The notes: a model not told the origin generated them from the letters alone. Shown: positions 26,510-35,385, counted from the stretch's first letter. The stretch: DNA of 35,385 bases from Cyanothece sp. SIO2G6 (GCA_010672345.1 JAAHGY010000010.1:1-35385); one strand, 5' to 3'. Numbers and translations are program-made.

Positions 26510-27502
26510 TTAGAAAAACTCATAATCATCAGGGCTAGGCTCATTATCGGTGCCAATGTCAGCTACCTCAGTCCCACCAATACTGACAATTCCTGTGGTT
26601 GCATCATAGCTCACATCACCAGCCCCTAGGTTATTAAAGTCAAAGGCCAAGGTATCCTGCCCAGACTGGAAATCGAGAATAATATCGATGTCGCCAGAGG
26701 CGTTTTGCCTAAAGATGAAGGTATCAGCTCCTTGACTCCCAGAGAGGGTATCAGCGCCTCTGCCACCCTCAATCTCATCATTATCCCTACCCCCATCAAT
26801 TCGATCTGCCCCTCTACCACCACTCAGCGTATCAGTCCCCCTGCCACCACTCAAGGTGTCGGCACCGTTATCACCACTGATGTCATCATCGCCAGAACCT
26901 CCCAACAAGCGGTCGTCACCCCCACCACCCAGGATAGTGTCGTTGTCCCTACCAGACCGCACTACATCATCGCCTCTACCACCCCGAATGAGATCTTCGC
27001 CGCCGCCACCCACCAAAGTATCATCCCCACCATCACCTTGAAGAGTGTCCGATCCACGACCACCTCTGACAACATCATTGCCCTGACCGCCCCTGATGCT
27101 ATCATCGCCTGTGCCACCACGTACAACATCATCGCCGCTGCCAGCATTTAGGACATCATCGCCCTCACCACCATCAATATCGTCATTGCCATTGCCACCT
27201 TCCAAGGTATCATCCCCTTCTTCACCCTGGAGATTGTCGTTACCATCTCCACCTGAGACATTGTCGTTTCCAGGTCCGGCAAGAACTCTATCGTCACCAG
27301 CTCCAGCCGACACCGTATCATCACCCAACCAAGCATCAATGGAATCATCTAATGCTCCCCCTGTGATGTCATCCGAAAGTTCTTGCCCATTTAATCGATT
27401 GACTTGATTCTCAAATCCCACAATGAGCAATCCATCTGATTCAGACCCGGTAGACAAGGGAGAAACGGTAGCGGCTACTGTTGTTTCTGTGATTCTAGAC
27501 AT
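26510..27502 (-). CDS. RTX/hemolysin-type calcium-binding repeat protein
   Basis: 330 aa; many GGxGxDxLxGG-type nonapeptides (GGNGNDDIDGGEGDDVLNAGSGDDVVRGG) and a terminal TFIFRQNASGDIDIILDFQSGQDTLAFDF. Confidence 0.93.
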   Translation of the reverse strand: MSRITETTVAATVSPLSTGSESDGLLIVGFENQVNRLNGQELSDDITGGALDDSIDAWLGDDTVSAGAGDDRVLAGPGNDNVSGGDGNDNLQGEEGDDTLEGGNGNDDIDGGEGDDVLNAGSGDDVVRGGTGDDSIRGGQGNDVVRGGRGSDTLQGDGGDDTLVGGGGEDLIRGGRGDDVVRSGRDNDTILGGGGDDRLLGGSGDDDISGDNGADTLSGGRGTDTLSGGRGADRIDGGRDNDEIEGGRGADTLSGSQGADTFIFRQNASGDIDIILDFQSGQDTLAFDFNNLGAGDVSYDATTGIVSIGGTEVADIGTDNEPSPDDYEFF

Positions 27503-28025
27503 GTATTCCCTGTGTTCTCAAAATTCTGGTTGATTTACGTGTTAGGCTAGCAGACCCGTATAATACTCATGCTCAACAACTTCCATAGATGCATCTCCCT
27601 ATTCTTTCAGAACCACTTTTAAGGAAGCAGGAAACAGGCAAAATGATGATCAAATATAGACTGAAATTTAGATATTTGATGTAGAAGCTCTGCTGTCCAT
27701 CTCAGAATTTTGTATGCTCCTGCATAGATATTTCTGAATTGTGGACAAGCTTCTGTGACTGCATTTCAGATTAAATTAGGCAAAGTGTGACCACCATCTC
27801 TCTTAACAAACAATAGCAATTGTACCCGGAGAAAAACACCAAAGTGGTTCTTTACATAAAAAATATGTATGTTTAGATATAACCTACGCAATCACTCTTT
27901 TTTCTAGAAGAAATCTAACCTCGATATCATCAAATCAACGGCCGGAATCTGAGAGACAAGATACCCTAGATGATTTTCTTGGAAAATGAGAAGAAAGAGA
28001 GGTTCACTTTAAAGCAAAACTAAAG

Positions 28026-28069
28026 ATAACGGTCGTGTGGGCGCTTCGCGCCCACACGACCCACCTAAA
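28026..28069. repeat. Palindromic element, family 2, second copy
   Basis: GGTCGTGTGGGCGC-TTC-GCGCCCACACGACC with flanks gataac / cacctaaa. Confidence 0.8.
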
Positions 28070-28157
28070 GTTGACACCCAAGCAAGATAGCGGATGGGGC
28101 AACTATATTTCTCCGTTTTATGAGACGGTGATGTCAGTTGTTTTTGGTGAACAGTTT

Positions 28158-29039
28158 ATGTTTGAGATCGCGGTTGAGCAACGTCAGTATAAAACATACG
28201 TTCTTTCAGATCAGACGACCCAGTCCCAGGTTGCAGTGGTGCCAGAACGGGGTGGCATTGTCATCAGTTGGCAAATGGCAGGCAAGGAGGTGTTTTACTT
28301 AGATGCAGAGCGGTTCAAAGATCCAACGTTATCAGTTCGGGGAGGGATTCCACTCCTGTTTCCGATTTGCGGTAATTTAGTGGATGATACTTACACAGTG
28401 GATGGTCAATCCTACCAGCTTAAGCAACATGGCTTTGGTCGAACATCCAATTGGGAGGTCACTCAGCAATCTACAGAGGGTGGCGCGAGTGTCACCGTCA
28501 CGTTGAAAAGTAGCCCAGAGACCTTGGCCGTTTATCCCTTTGAGTTTGAGTTGAACTATATCTATACTCTGCGGGGCAATACATTAGAGCTGCGCCAACG
28601 TCACACTAATTTTGCGGCAAAGCCCATGCCCTTTTCTACGGGGATTCACCCTTACTTTGCGGTGGATGAAGCGGTTAAATCCCAACTCACCATTAGTTTG
28701 CCGTCTACAGAATATCAAATCAAAGGGGCTCCAGAGGTTCAGTCTTTTCCGGGAACGTTCGATTTTAGCCAGGATGAGATCGATTTTGCGTTTATCAATC
28801 TCACAGGCAAAACAGCCCAGGTAACCGATCCGGTGCGCCAATCTAAACTCACGATTGAGTTTGATGGAAATTATTCAACGTTGGTCTTCTGGGCCGTCCA
28901 AGGAAAAGATTTTTATTGTTTGGAACCGTGGACTGGGCCACGTAATTCGATTAACACGGGGACCCATTTGCTGACAGTCGCACCCCAGGAGACAGTGGAA
29001 ACGGTGATTACCATGACGGTTGAGGCGATCGCGGCCTAA
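28158..29039 (+). CDS. Aldose 1-epimerase / galactose mutarotase-like protein
   Basis: VVPERGGIVISWQMAGKEVFYLDAERFKDPTLSVRGGIPLLFPICGNLVDDTY...HGFGRTSNWEV...GIHPYFAV...CLEPWTGPRNSINTG; ORF-track start at 28035 lies in the palindrome. Confidence 0.88.
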   Translation: MFEIAVEQRQYKTYVLSDQTTQSQVAVVPERGGIVISWQMAGKEVFYLDAERFKDPTLSVRGGIPLLFPICGNLVDDTYTVDGQSYQLKQHGFGRTSNWEVTQQSTEGGASVTVTLKSSPETLAVYPFEFELNYIYTLRGNTLELRQRHTNFAAKPMPFSTGIHPYFAVDEAVKSQLTISLPSTEYQIKGAPEVQSFPGTFDFSQDEIDFAFINLTGKTAQVTDPVRQSKLTIEFDGNYSTLVFWAVQGKDFYCLEPWTGPRNSINTGTHLLTVAPQETVETVITMTVEAIAA

Positions 29040-29164
29040 CCCACCTTAAAATTCGACCTAAAGTGAATTATGTATCCCAAAGCTGTGAGGTTTTGGGATA
29101 TTTTTTGCTGTACAGTTGGTAAGCGTAATGGGTAAGCGTAAATAGCTGAGGGTGGACAAGACTG

Positions 29165-30481
29165 ATGGGTAAGCGCGAAAATCCTTTATGCAAGCGATGG
29201 ATATTAGGTTGGGCCATAGCTCTGGTGTGGTTGGGATGTGCCAGTTGTTCTTTGCCCCAGGTGAATGCAGAGGACCGATTATTTTTGCCCTTGTCGGTGG
29301 ATTTTTTGGACGAATATGTCTTACCCGCAACAGAGTACGAAGGGACACCCGTTGGTGGATTATCGGCGATTACCTATGACCGCCAGCGCGATCGCCTCTA
29401 TGCCCTCTCCGACGATCGCGGCAGTCTTGCCCCACCCCGGTTTTACACCCTCCAGATCCAGACGATGAGCGACACCAGCGACACTCGCAGCGGTGAAGCA
29501 ACCCTCAATGACGTGGTAATTGATGATGCGGTAATTGATGATGCGGCGATCGCCTCCAGACCCACCCCCCCCATCACCATCGATACCGTTGCCATTGAGT
29601 CCGTCACGTTTCTCTCCACCGAAGACGGTAGCTCTTACGAACCGGGTACCATTGACCCCGAAGGCATTGTCTTATCGCCCCAACGCACCCTATTTATCTC
29701 CAGTGAAGGGGATTCTTCCGCCCGAATTGCTCCCTCCATTGATGAATTTGACCCAACGACTGGACAACGTCTGCGCCGCCTTCCCATTCCCACCAAATTT
29801 CTCCCCAGCAGTCAACTGCCCCCATCCAATCAACTCTTCGTCAATCCCAGCCAACTGAATGACGATCCTGCTGATCCCCAGGCCAGTGGGGTGCAAAATA
29901 ACCGAGGCTTTGAAGCCCTCGCCCTCAGCGCTGCGGGTCGGGGCGAACCCTATCGGGTTTTTGCTGGTATTGAAGCACCGCTCACCCAGGATCAAGATGT
30001 AGCCGATGCCAGTGATTCTCAACCTGGACGCATTCTGCATTATGTTGTCAGCCCTGAGCAAGCGTTTGTCCTGTCTGAGCATGTGTATCCCATTGAGCCA
30101 TTACCCTTTGGCGCAGTTAGTAATGGCTTGGTCGAACTGCTAGTCCTGGATCAGGGGGGGCATTTGTTGAGTTTAGAGCGTTCCTATGGGTTAGGTGGGA
30201 TTCGGGCCAAGCTCTTCCAGCTTGTATTTAGCAATGCGAACGACACCTCTACTCGACCAGTGCTGCCCCCGGATTTGATGGGAGTTCAACCGATGCGAAA
30301 GCGGTTGTTGCTGGATTTACACGAGTTGGGCATCCCGTTAGACAACCTAGAAGGCTTGACCCTCGGTCCCCGTTTGCCCGATGGTAGCCCCAGCCTATTG
30401 CTCATTAGTGACAATAATTTTAACCCAGAGGAGCAATTTACCCAGCTTCTGCTATTTCGGCTCAACGGCCTAAATCGGTAA
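29165..30481 (+). CDS. Phytase-like esterase domain protein, probable lipoprotein/secreted
   Basis: 438 aa; signal-like WAIALVWLGCASC; EYEGTPVGGLSAITYDRQRDRLYALSDDRG...IDPEGIVLSPQRTLFISSEGD...NRGFEALALS...DNLEGLTLGP. Confidence 0.82.
   Translation: MGKRENPLCKRWILGWAIALVWLGCASCSLPQVNAEDRLFLPLSVDFLDEYVLPATEYEGTPVGGLSAITYDRQRDRLYALSDDRGSLAPPRFYTLQIQTMSDTSDTRSGEATLNDVVIDDAVIDDAAIASRPTPPITIDTVAIESVTFLSTEDGSSYEPGTIDPEGIVLSPQRTLFISSEGDSSARIAPSIDEFDPTTGQRLRRLPIPTKFLPSSQLPPSNQLFVNPSQLNDDPADPQASGVQNNRGFEALALSAAGRGEPYRVFAGIEAPLTQDQDVADASDSQPGRILHYVVSPEQAFVLSEHVYPIEPLPFGAVSNGLVELLVLDQGGHLLSLERSYGLGGIRAKLFQLVFSNANDTSTRPVLPPDLMGVQPMRKRLLLDLHELGIPLDNLEGLTLGPRLPDGSPSLLLISDNNFNPEEQFTQLLLFRLNGLNR
29515..29544. 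repeat. 15-bp in-frame tandem duplication in the phytase-like gene
   Basis: ggtaattgatgatgc x2 (VIDDA VIDDA). Confidence 0.85.
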
Positions 30482-30510
30482 GTGGTATTGAATTTCCATG
30501 AGTATTATTC

Positions 30511-30770
30511 AGCAGTGTAACAAAATCACTGAGTAGTAGTACTTAATCACTCAGCGGTAGTGCTTACTCCCTTTCCGATGAAAGATTGCATAGCCACAGT
30601 TTACTCAATCACTTGGGATGACGATTCTAATGACTCATCAATCATAGGGCGGAATGGGAGTAAGCACTCAACGGCATCACTTATTAGCTTGTCGGTATCA
30701 CTTATTAGCTTATCAGTATCACTGAGTCAATGAGCAGCAGTCCTCACTGACTTGCCAGTATCACTAAATA
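30511..30770. repeat. Degenerate direct-repeat array, ~21-bp spacing, core (A/T)TCACT(G/T/C)A
   Basis: Core ACT at 30528, 30549; 30679, 30700, 30721; further degenerate matches at 30603, 30666, 30746, 30763. Confidence 0.55.
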
Positions 30771-30900
30771 CTTCAGCAGCAATGTTCAGGGTGGCTGAGG
30801 AATGGGGTGACACCATTGAATTGTTTTGGAGGCGCGACTTCTCGTTCCATGCCATTGAGTTAGTTTTACACCTCATTTGTCAGCTAGTTTGCCGTAAAAA

Positions 30901-31020
30901 ACTGACTTTCTTTAACTTTTACTGACTTCTTCGATAATGCTGCCTGACATCGGTCTGTGAAAACCAAGCCAAAACTGACAAATTCTATCAAATACTGACA
31001 TAATCTGTCTTTCTTGACCA
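30901..31020. repeat. Cluster of ~20-22-bp-spaced (A/C)(C/T)TGAC motifs
   Basis: actgac 30901, actgac 30921, cctgac 30943, actgac 30973, actgac 30993, cttgac 31014. Confidence 0.55.
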
Positions 31021-31185
31021 GAAATAATGGCTTTCCGGAGTCAGTAAAAGACAGCTAAAAGTGAATGACTATTACTGTTGAATGCATTTGAAGTAATCAC
31101 TATAAAGGAGTTGTAGCCCCTACAAAACATGTTCGGATACAACTGACTCTCTTTCAGTTGCTTACACTTTCAAATGAGGTAAACT

Positions 31186-31665
31186 ATGCATAATAAAAAG
31201 CTGCCAAAACAAGAACAACCAAAAGATCCTTTCCTTCAATTATGTGAAATCATTGATTATGATATTTCGCTGATTGAAACTACTTTAGATGAAATTATCA
31301 AGGATGTAAAAGGTGTGCATAAAGTTAATATCGGCAAACTTGGTCGATTGGAGACTAGGCTCACGAGGCAGAAGAAGGTAATCGGTGAATTTAGAGACAC
31401 ATTATTTTGCTATGCTTTGAATAAAGATTTAGAGAGTGAAGTCAGGAATAAACTCTCAAGTAAATACTCAAAGAAGGTCATAGCGCTAAGTAAAAAGATA
31501 ACAGATATTCAGGCAAGGATTGACTCGAAAAAAAGTTTCTTGGATGCTCCTTTATCTAAAGTAGAAGATATTGCAAATCCAATAAAAAGGATATTGATAG
31601 TCATTGCAGGATTTATTGGAGCGGTAGTAGGTATCACCAAGCTCCCACCTTCTGATGACAATTAA
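31186..31665 (+). CDS. Uncharacterised coiled-coil-like protein with a C-terminal TM segment
   Basis: 159 aa; charged helical body, C-terminal RILIVIAGFIGAVVGITKL; AT-rich relative to neighbours. Confidence 0.65.
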   Translation: MHNKKLPKQEQPKDPFLQLCEIIDYDISLIETTLDEIIKDVKGVHKVNIGKLGRLETRLTRQKKVIGEFRDTLFCYALNKDLESEVRNKLSSKYSKKVIALSKKITDIQARIDSKKSFLDAPLSKVEDIANPIKRILIVIAGFIGAVVGITKLPPSDDN

Positions 31666-31695
31666 CTTTTTGGAAAGATAGACCTTGAAATAAAA

Positions 31696-32037
31696 ATGAA
31701 TAACTCTCCCTTCAGGAAAATCAGTCAGGATATAGAACAGGACTTGAGAAGACTTAAATCTTCGATTGGAAAAACACCCTGGTTCAATTTCCTGCAACTT
31801 AATCTCCAGCAACGACAGCTTGATAAAATCAAGTCGAAAGTTCTGGGTACCCTAGATGTTTTAAGTCATCAAGAACATCAGAGTGATTACAATCAGTTGT
31901 TCTACTGGTATTTAGCAGAGATCCGTACATTGAGTCAGGCCATTGATGAGAAAAATGAACTCGTTAATGCTTTTAGGAAAGGTAGTTTCTGGAGCAAACT
32001 ATGGAAGGACAGCTTCTGGAGCAAATTGAATCGATGA
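31696..32037 (+). CDS. Uncharacterised small protein, probably co-transcribed with 31186-31665
   Basis: 113 aa; 30-bp gap after the upstream ORF; duplicated C-terminal GSFWSKLWKDSFWSKLNR. Confidence 0.6.
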   Translation: MNNSPFRKISQDIEQDLRRLKSSIGKTPWFNFLQLNLQQRQLDKIKSKVLGTLDVLSHQEHQSDYNQLFYWYLAEIRTLSQAIDEKNELVNAFRKGSFWSKLWKDSFWSKLNR

Positions 32038-32380
32038 AGCTAGTCGTCTAGCCATCTGATTTCGATAGGCTGGGGTCTTGGTAAGATCCCTCTAACTTGA
32101 CCCTGGCTTCATCGACTGTAAGTCGCTTGGGGATAGATCTACTGCCAAAACCACTTGAACAGATACAGGACCAAGCGTAGGATACGTTTAGACGGTAACC
32201 GTAACGCATCGCTCTACCCCTATGTCAAACCATTCTAAAAATCTCAACTGGACCCACGCAGATGGATTTTGCTCGTCTAGCAGCGGTTACAACTGCCAAG
32301 TGAACTAGTTTTTGCCAGCCAATCAGGTAGCCGAAATTTTGGAATAGGATGTATGCTAAGGTAGCACAGTTGTGCTCCTT

Positions 32381-32453
32381 GCTCCAGTAGCTCAGCGGAT
32401 AGAGCATCTGCCTTCTAAGCAGTCGGTCGTAGGTTCGATTCCTACCTGGGGCG
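32381..32453 (+). tRNA. tRNA-Arg (anticodon TCT)
   Basis: GCTCCAG acceptor pairs CTGGGGC; GCTC/GAGC D-stem; CTGC-CTTCTAA-GCAG anticodon arm; GTAGG-TTCGATT-CCTAC T-arm. Confidence 0.92.
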
Positions 32454-32630
32454 TTTTCCTAAAACCATTGAATGTAAAGAGTTACAGCCAATCTTTGAGA
32501 TATCGGCAGTAGAGTGGAGTGGTACATAAACTCTAAAATACACCTAAAGATTGGGGCATCTCAGGGCACTTTGGGTGTAATTCGGGTGTAAATTGGGTGT
32601 AGCAGCAAAACATTTGCACCAGAAGAAAAT

Positions 32631-33896
32631 ATGTACTCAAACACGCCCAAAACCCTAACAGGCAAGAACTCCAAAGGTACTGTCAGTATTCTTGCATCCA
32701 ATAATCGTTTACAGCTTCGATTTCGGTATGCAGGCAAGCGCCACTACATCTCGCTGGGGCTTCCCGACAGTCCAGACAATCGCAAGTTTGCTGAGATGAG
32801 GGCTAGGGAAATTGAGCTTGATATGCTTTCAGGACATTTTGATGACACGTTAGCTCGATACAAGCCACAGGCTGCCCTCAGCACCGTGTCCCCTGACATT
32901 ACACCCACTGTTACACCCAAACTCAATGAACTTTGGACAGCGTTTGTGGAGTATAAACGGCCTCAATGCTCACCTAGCACAATGCATCGGCAGTATCGGG
33001 TTCACACCAGGTATATCGAGAAATTTCCAACTCATGATCTGAGTGAAGCTGCACAGATTCGGGATCATATCCTCGAAACTATTCCCATTGGCTCTGCTAA
33101 ACGCTTGGTTACACGCCTCTCTGCTTGTTGTAACTGGGCCATTTCTTCTGGCAAAATCACTCAAAATCCTTTTGAAGGGATGGCTTCAAAGATCAAACTT
33201 CCTAAAGCGAGTGGTGATGGAGTACATGACATTGATCCATTTACGGCTGCGGAACGGGATACGGTATTAGCGGCGATCGCCACCAATCGCTTTTGCTCAA
33301 AGTACGCACGAGTTAAGCACTCTTTTTATCATCCGCTTCTATTTTTCCTCTTTAATACAGGATGCCGACCTTCGGAAGCGATCGCACTCCAATGGAAACA
33401 TATCCAGGACGATGGACGATCTATCTTATTTGAGCAAAGTACTGTTATGTCAGAGCATGGCCTGGTACAGAAGCAAGGGCTGAAAACTCAAGACCGACGA
33501 AAATTCCCATGTAATCGGAAGCTTCGACAGTTTCTTAAGGAGATTAAGCCTCAAGATTGTAGTCTTGAATCACTGATCTTTCCTAGCCCTACAGGAAAGT
33601 GGATCGACATCCATAACTTCCGTAACCGAATTTGGAAACCTGTGATTGACGGGTTAGGTGTGACGTACCGAAAGCCCTATCAAACCCGTCATACATTTAT
33701 TACATTAGAGTCGTCCGGAAATTAAGGTAGAGTGCCCACTGCGTGGGCACTCTACCTTAATTTCCGGACAGGTCTATTAGCGTTAGAAAACGGCCTAGAT
33801 GCCAAAGATGTGGCTCGTTTAGTTGGCAATTCCCCCGAAGTTATCTATCAACACTATGCAGGAAATAAGCGAGAGCTTTTTGTTCCAGAATTTTAG
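32631..33896 (+). pseudogene. Tyrosine site-specific integrase interrupted near its C-terminus by the 72-bp palindromic element
   Basis: N-terminal arm-type domain (GTVSILASNNRLQLRFRYAGKRHYISLGL); catalytic NTGCRPSEAIALQWKHI and YQTRHTFITL; after the insertion the frame resumes as LALENGLDAKDVARLVGNSPEVIYQHYAGNKRELFVPEF* with the catalytic Tyr. Confidence 0.88.
33708..33779. mobile_element. 72-bp palindromic element A, copy inside the integrase gene
   Basis: Core identical to 15248-15304; TTA repeated at 33705-33707 and 33777-33779 (shift 72 bp). Confidence 0.92.
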
Positions 33897-34084
33897 AAAG
33901 CACTAATATTGCATTATTTGGGCCAATTTTCACTAATATCGAGTTAGAAGTTTCTTGGACAAGTGGCACAAAAATCACCCCTCAACTGACGAAAACCACG
34001 TCTTACTATTAATTTCTTTTTGACAGGAACAAAATATACTCATTCTTCATGAGCGTTTGAGCGATCGCTCCTTCCACCAAGCAC

Positions 34085-35385
34085 TTATGCAGGACGACCG
34101 AGGGTAGTGATATAAACCACCGCTTCATCCACCGGAATTCCTAGCACCTCGTTGACCATGTCATCAAAAAAGCCACCAATGCCACTGACCCCCAAGCCTA
34201 ACCGGATTGCCGCTAGGTTGAGCCGCTGACCCAAGTGACCTGCATCCATGTGCAAATAGCGGTAAGCGCGATCGCCATATCGATCCACTGCCTTGGTCAA
34301 ATCGGCGGTGTGGAAAATAACCGCTGCGGCATCTTTGCCCAATGGCTGGCCCAAGCAGAGTCCGTGTAAATCTTTGCGGAAATTTTTGAACCGAATCTGG
34401 CGTAGTTCCTCCGCGATGGGCGCGTAATAGTAACAGCCTTCATCCAACCCTGTCACCCCTGCTACGGCAATAAAGGTTTCCAGCAGACTCAGATCACAGT
34501 AGTCGGGAGCGGCATCGATGCCTTGATCGCCATAGTGGGAGGGATGATAGGTAAAGTCAAGGATGGTTTTCAGTTGATTCAGGGTGATTGACTCTCCGGT
34601 GTACTCCCTGGTGGAGCGACGCTTGAGCATGGTTTGTTCCAACTCTTGCAAATTCTGGCCCCAGTCCAGCGCTCCACTCGCCATGGACACTTTGTAGCAA
34701 AAGGGGAAATTATATTTATCGCCATTGATGATTTCCGCCGGGAGATCCGGTTCAATGGCATCGGTGGGGTTGTCTAGGTTCCCTTGATCAGCAGCGATCG
34801 CCCCATCATTTTTGTCCTGCTCAGCATTATCAGGATTCATCGCATCCACATCCGGATTCACCCCATCTGGATTCACCCCATCTGGATTCACCCCATCAGA
34901 GGGGGAATCGGCTGGAGCCTCAGCCGCTCGGTCGTAACGGGGAATGGTGCGCCAGTTGAGATCTTGGGAGAGGGTAATTTGGGTGGCTTGATGCAAATAG
35001 GGTAGTAATTCATCATCAGCGATCGCCCCATAATCCACATCTCGCTCGGAAGTCGCCGCAGTTGGGTACAACGGTAAGTTTTGCTGCACTTCCAAAAGGT
35101 CGGCCAGCGGGAGAAGAGCGATCGCCCCTTCCTGGGTGTCATCTAGGTACAACAATTCGTTCAGAGCCTGATCACAGAACCCACTCACCAAATGGGGTCG
35201 ATAGTCATTAACCGCACAAGCTAACTCAATATTCCCCAACAGATGCCCCGTATCCAAGCAAATGCGACGATAGCCCCTCGCCTGGTAGCGCCAAGCAGAC
35301 CGAAAGAAAATGGCGGTGGTGACAAGGGCAAGGTGGGTATTTTCCAAGGCGGGATGCCAAAAGCAGGCTCGCTTTAACTCGCTCC
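34085..35385 (-). CDS. SagB/ThcOx-family nitroreductase-like dehydrogenase, 5' end beyond the window
   Basis: LEQTMLKRRSTREYTGESITLNQLKTILDFTYH..., YRYLHMDAGHLGQRLNLAAIRLGLGVSGIGGFFDD, CLDTGHLLGNIELA; frame stays open past the TTG at 35347 (SELKRACFWHPALENTHLA). Confidence 0.85.
   Translation of the reverse strand, partial: SELKRACFWHPALENTHLALVTTAIFFRSAWRYQARGYRRICLDTGHLLGNIELACAVNDYRPHLVSGFCDQALNELLYLDDTQEGAIALLPLADLLEVQQNLPLYPTAATSERDVDYGAIADDELLPYLHQATQITLSQDLNWRTIPRYDRAAEAPADSPSDGVNPDGVNPDGVNPDVDAMNPDNAEQDKNDGAIAADQGNLDNPTDAIEPDLPAEIINGDKYNFPFCYKVSMASGALDWGQNLQELEQTMLKRRSTREYTGESITLNQLKTILDFTYHPSHYGDQGIDAAPDYCDLSLLETFIAVAGVTGLDEGCYYYAPIAEELRQIRFKNFRKDLHGLCLGQPLGKDAAAVIFHTADLTKAVDRYGDRAYRYLHMDAGHLGQRLNLAAIRLGLGVSGIGGFFDDMVNEVLGIPVDEAVVYITTLGRPA
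34854..34898. repeat. 15-bp in-frame tandem repeat x3 in the SagB-like gene (DGVNP)n
   Basis: ggattcaccccatct at 34854, 34869 and 34884. Confidence 0.9.

Noticed and set aside
26705-27407. Plus-strand ORFs (148 aa, 103 aa) opposite the RTX gene
   Set aside because: They are antisense shadows of the repetitive glycine/aspartate-rich RTX coding sequence.
30511-31020. CRISPR array
   Set aside because: Repeats are short and degenerate, spacing is ~21 bp with no unique spacers of 30-40 bp, and no cas genes are in the window.
30901-31020. Confident call of a Tn7-like/CAST transposon end
   Set aside because: TGACA/TGTC-like motifs are suggestive, but no tnsB/tnsC/tniQ/cas12k genes, no second end and no clear terminal TGT with target duplication are visible.
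31552-31812. 86-aa minus-strand ORF across the orphan gene pair
   Set aside because: Antisense and spans the end of one ORF and the start of the next; no motif support.

Overview
This 35.4-kb window is cyanobacterial DNA: the HIP1 octamer GCGATCGC is frequent and the gene content fits. Main blocks: (1) a light-harvesting cluster on + (cpcL-like membrane-anchored phycobilisome linker, then three IsiA/Pcb-family chlorophyll-binding genes, the middle one fused to a C-terminal PsaL domain), with flavodoxin isiB nearby on the opposite strand; (2) housekeeping and metabolic genes (YwiC-like, FdhF/YdeP-type molybdopterin oxidoreductase, YdcF/DUF218-like, FtsE-like ATPase, PPC-domain secreted protein, Hlip, GH57, PstS); (3) a partial contractile-injection-system baseplate/spike module (tube-initiator-like, VgrG/gp5-like spike, PAAR-like, gp25, gpJ/Afp11-like) with a SAM methyltransferase embedded in it and an RTX-repeat protein next to it; (4) a mutarotase and a phytase-like esterase; (5) an orphan AT-rich gene pair next to tRNA-Arg(TCT) and a tyrosine integrase gene broken by a 72-bp palindromic insertion; (6) a SagB/ThcOx-like nitroreductase running off the window end. 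The least explained signals are short noncoding elements. A 72-bp near-perfect palindrome is present in two intact copies and one fragment. One copy interrupts the integrase; the other sits inside a second MITE-like element (163 bp, 8-bp flanking duplication), which itself sits inside a third palindromic element. Other such signals are a ~21-bp-periodic degenerate repeat region at 30.5-31.03 kb, ~180-bp diverged direct repeats bracketing the cpcL/isiA cluster, and 14-15-bp tandem repeats carrying Shine-Dalgarno-like motifs in the leaders of two isiA-family genes. All family calls come from reading motifs by eye; no database search was run.
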